A DNA stretch of 64,000 nt, from contig CP070748.1 of assembly GCA_020348345.1 (NCBI GenBank), positions 316,996 through 380,995 on the forward strand, in the 5' to 3' direction. Within the stretch, counting starts at the first letter, position 1; each line of letters starts with the position of its first letter. The translations under genes and the position numbers were made by a program. The notes beneath the pieces were generated by a model. That model worked only from the letters and a program-made list of their open reading frames with translations. It did no database searches and had not been told where the DNA came from. This DNA is from Methanobacteriota archaeon. GTDB lineage: Archaea > Thermoplasmatota > Thermoplasmata > UBA10834. Shown one piece after another: positions 63,025 to 64,000 of this stretch.

Positions 63025-64000
63025 ATAGCACGATGAACATCCTTCGCAAGGAAATCCGTGAAATGCTCACGAAATCGACCATACTGCCAGTAGTACTCCT
63101 TGCCCTGCTCTTCGGCGGCATGGGCAGCATGATAGGAGGAGTGGAGGAGCAGGTCTCCCGACCGCCGATCGTTGGAGTTATCAACAACGATGGGGATGGA
63201 CTGTCTCTTCTGGCTGAGACGACAATCAGCGAGCGCGCGGAGGTGGTCTACGACGGTTCCAGCGTAGAGGAAGGCATCACCGCCGTCGACGACGCTGGTG
63301 GGGTTGCGCTGCTCCAGATTCCGGACGATTTCACCGAAAGCATCTACAACGACGAGCCAGGAACCATACGGATCTTCTGGATAATGGAGGGTACTGGCCT
63401 CCTTGATTCCGTGCCGTCATCAGCTGTAGAGAATGTCCTCTGGTATGTGAACAGGGACATATCCGTGCAGCTCATCGAGATGAACTCGACGGCGAATGCG
63501 TCGTTCGCGCTCAACCCGACCGCGAGAGATGAAACTACCATCCTGGGCGATAGGGAGATGGACGGAATATCGCCAGGCACCATCGCCTCTCTGCTGTCGC
63601 CTCAGTCCCTTATGATGCCGATAGTGATCATGATGTTGATCATGGCCGCGGGAGGGACGGTCATATCATCCATGGGGATGGAGAAGGAGAACAAGACTCT
63701 GGAGACACTTCTGACATTGCCTGTCAAACGCGGATCGATCGTCACGGGCAAACTGGCGGCTAGCGCTGTCGTGGGCCTTCTGATGGCGGCCATATACATG
63801 GTTGGTATGAGCTACTACATGGGATCCCTTGGAACGTCCTCGGATCTGGACCTTGCGCAGTTCGACCTCACGCTATCCGCAATCGACTATGCCATAGTGG
63901 GTGCGTCACTCTTCATCACGCTCCTCGCGGCCTTGGCGCTTTGCATGGTCCTCGGAACCTTCGCTAAGAATTACAAGTCGGCCCAGACGCTGACAATGCC
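63021..64000 (+). CDS. ABC-2 type permease (NatB-like), partial at window end
   Basis: Starts at ATG 63021, overlapping the ATPase stop, and is open to the end of the window (326 codons seen). The first helix (about residues 19-40) is followed by a large outer domain (about 45-195), then helices near residues 195-215, 245-265 and 285-315. The segment MGMEKENKTLETLLTLPV before the third helix is the conserved ABC-2 coupling element. It resembles NatB/YhaP-type permeases. The C-terminus is outside the window. Confidence 0.88.
   Translation, partial: MNSTMNILRKEIREMLTKSTILPVVLLALLFGGMGSMIGGVEEQVSRPPIVGVINNDGDGLSLLAETTISERAEVVYDGSSVEEGITAVDDAGGVALLQIPDDFTESIYNDEPGTIRIFWIMEGTGLLDSVPSSAVENVLWYVNRDISVQLIEMNSTANASFALNPTARDETTILGDREMDGISPGTIASLLSPQSLMMPIVIMMLIMAAGGTVISSMGMEKENKTLETLLTLPVKRGSIVTGKLAASAVVGLLMAAIYMVGMSYYMGSLGTSSDLDLAQFDLTLSAIDYAIVGASLFITLLAALALCMVLGTFAKNYKSAQTLTM

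Overview
The window is archaeal. It carries a multisubunit RNA polymerase cluster (rpoH, a single-chain rpoB, split rpoA1/rpoA2, L30e, NusA-like KH protein), the GatDE amidotransferase, eukaryote-type primase large subunit, translin, Fap7-type kinase, ribosomal protein S17e, aEF-1 beta, an AglB oligosaccharyltransferase and two FtsZ proteins. Many genes have a TATA box about 25 nt upstream of the start codon, as expected for leaderless archaeal transcripts. An unsplit rpoB, two FtsZ, an orphan MttB-family protein, an FmdE-like protein and fairly high GC suggest an uncultured Thermoplasmatota-like euryarchaeon. That lineage call is inference; no rRNA is present.

Layout. 0-4 kb: SAM methyltransferase, DUF169 protein, an ArsR-type regulator and an MFS exporter. 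4-11 kb is a metal-homeostasis block: a Znu/Mnt-type ABC operon with an embedded FmdE-domain gene, a decayed DUF134 gene, an HTH_10 regulator, and a DtxR-FeoA regulator directly before feoB, preceded by a clear DtxR-type palindrome. 11-26 kb is housekeeping and envelope: ftsZ, RqcH, endonuclease IV, an orphan MttB-family methyltransferase, a drug/polysaccharide-type ABC exporter, S17e, ThyX, TraB-family protein, HAD phosphatase, protein repair methyltransferase, a rhomboid protease and a HemK2-like methyltransferase, with tRNA-Thr and tRNA-Arg. 26-42 kb: gatE/gatD, purD, translin, thioredoxin, a secreted CARDB-like protein, a 2196-residue AglB with a long tail of beta-sandwich repeats, pyrF and a radical SAM protein. 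42-51 kb: the RNA polymerase operon followed upstream by a tRNA-Lys gene split by two non-canonical introns. 51-54 kb: a four-zinc-knuckle protein with aEF-1 beta, then a second ArsR-type regulator divergent from an operon of very small cysteine-rich proteins, then malic enzyme. 54-64 kb: COG1031 radical SAM and PriL, archaetidyl-type phosphotransferase and Fap7, divergent truA/trmJ, a second ftsZ with a CdrS-like tandem ribbon-helix-helix regulator, and an ABC-2 exporter running off the end.

The most interesting signals are the doubly interrupted tRNA-Lys(UUU), where both introns form bulge-helix-bulge structures at positions 20/21 and 59/60; the small-protein operon next to a palindrome-controlled ArsR regulator; the giant AglB; a probable CTG initiation codon behind a perfect Shine-Dalgarno; and two divergent gene pairs that appear to share one TATA box with both start codons about 26 nt away.
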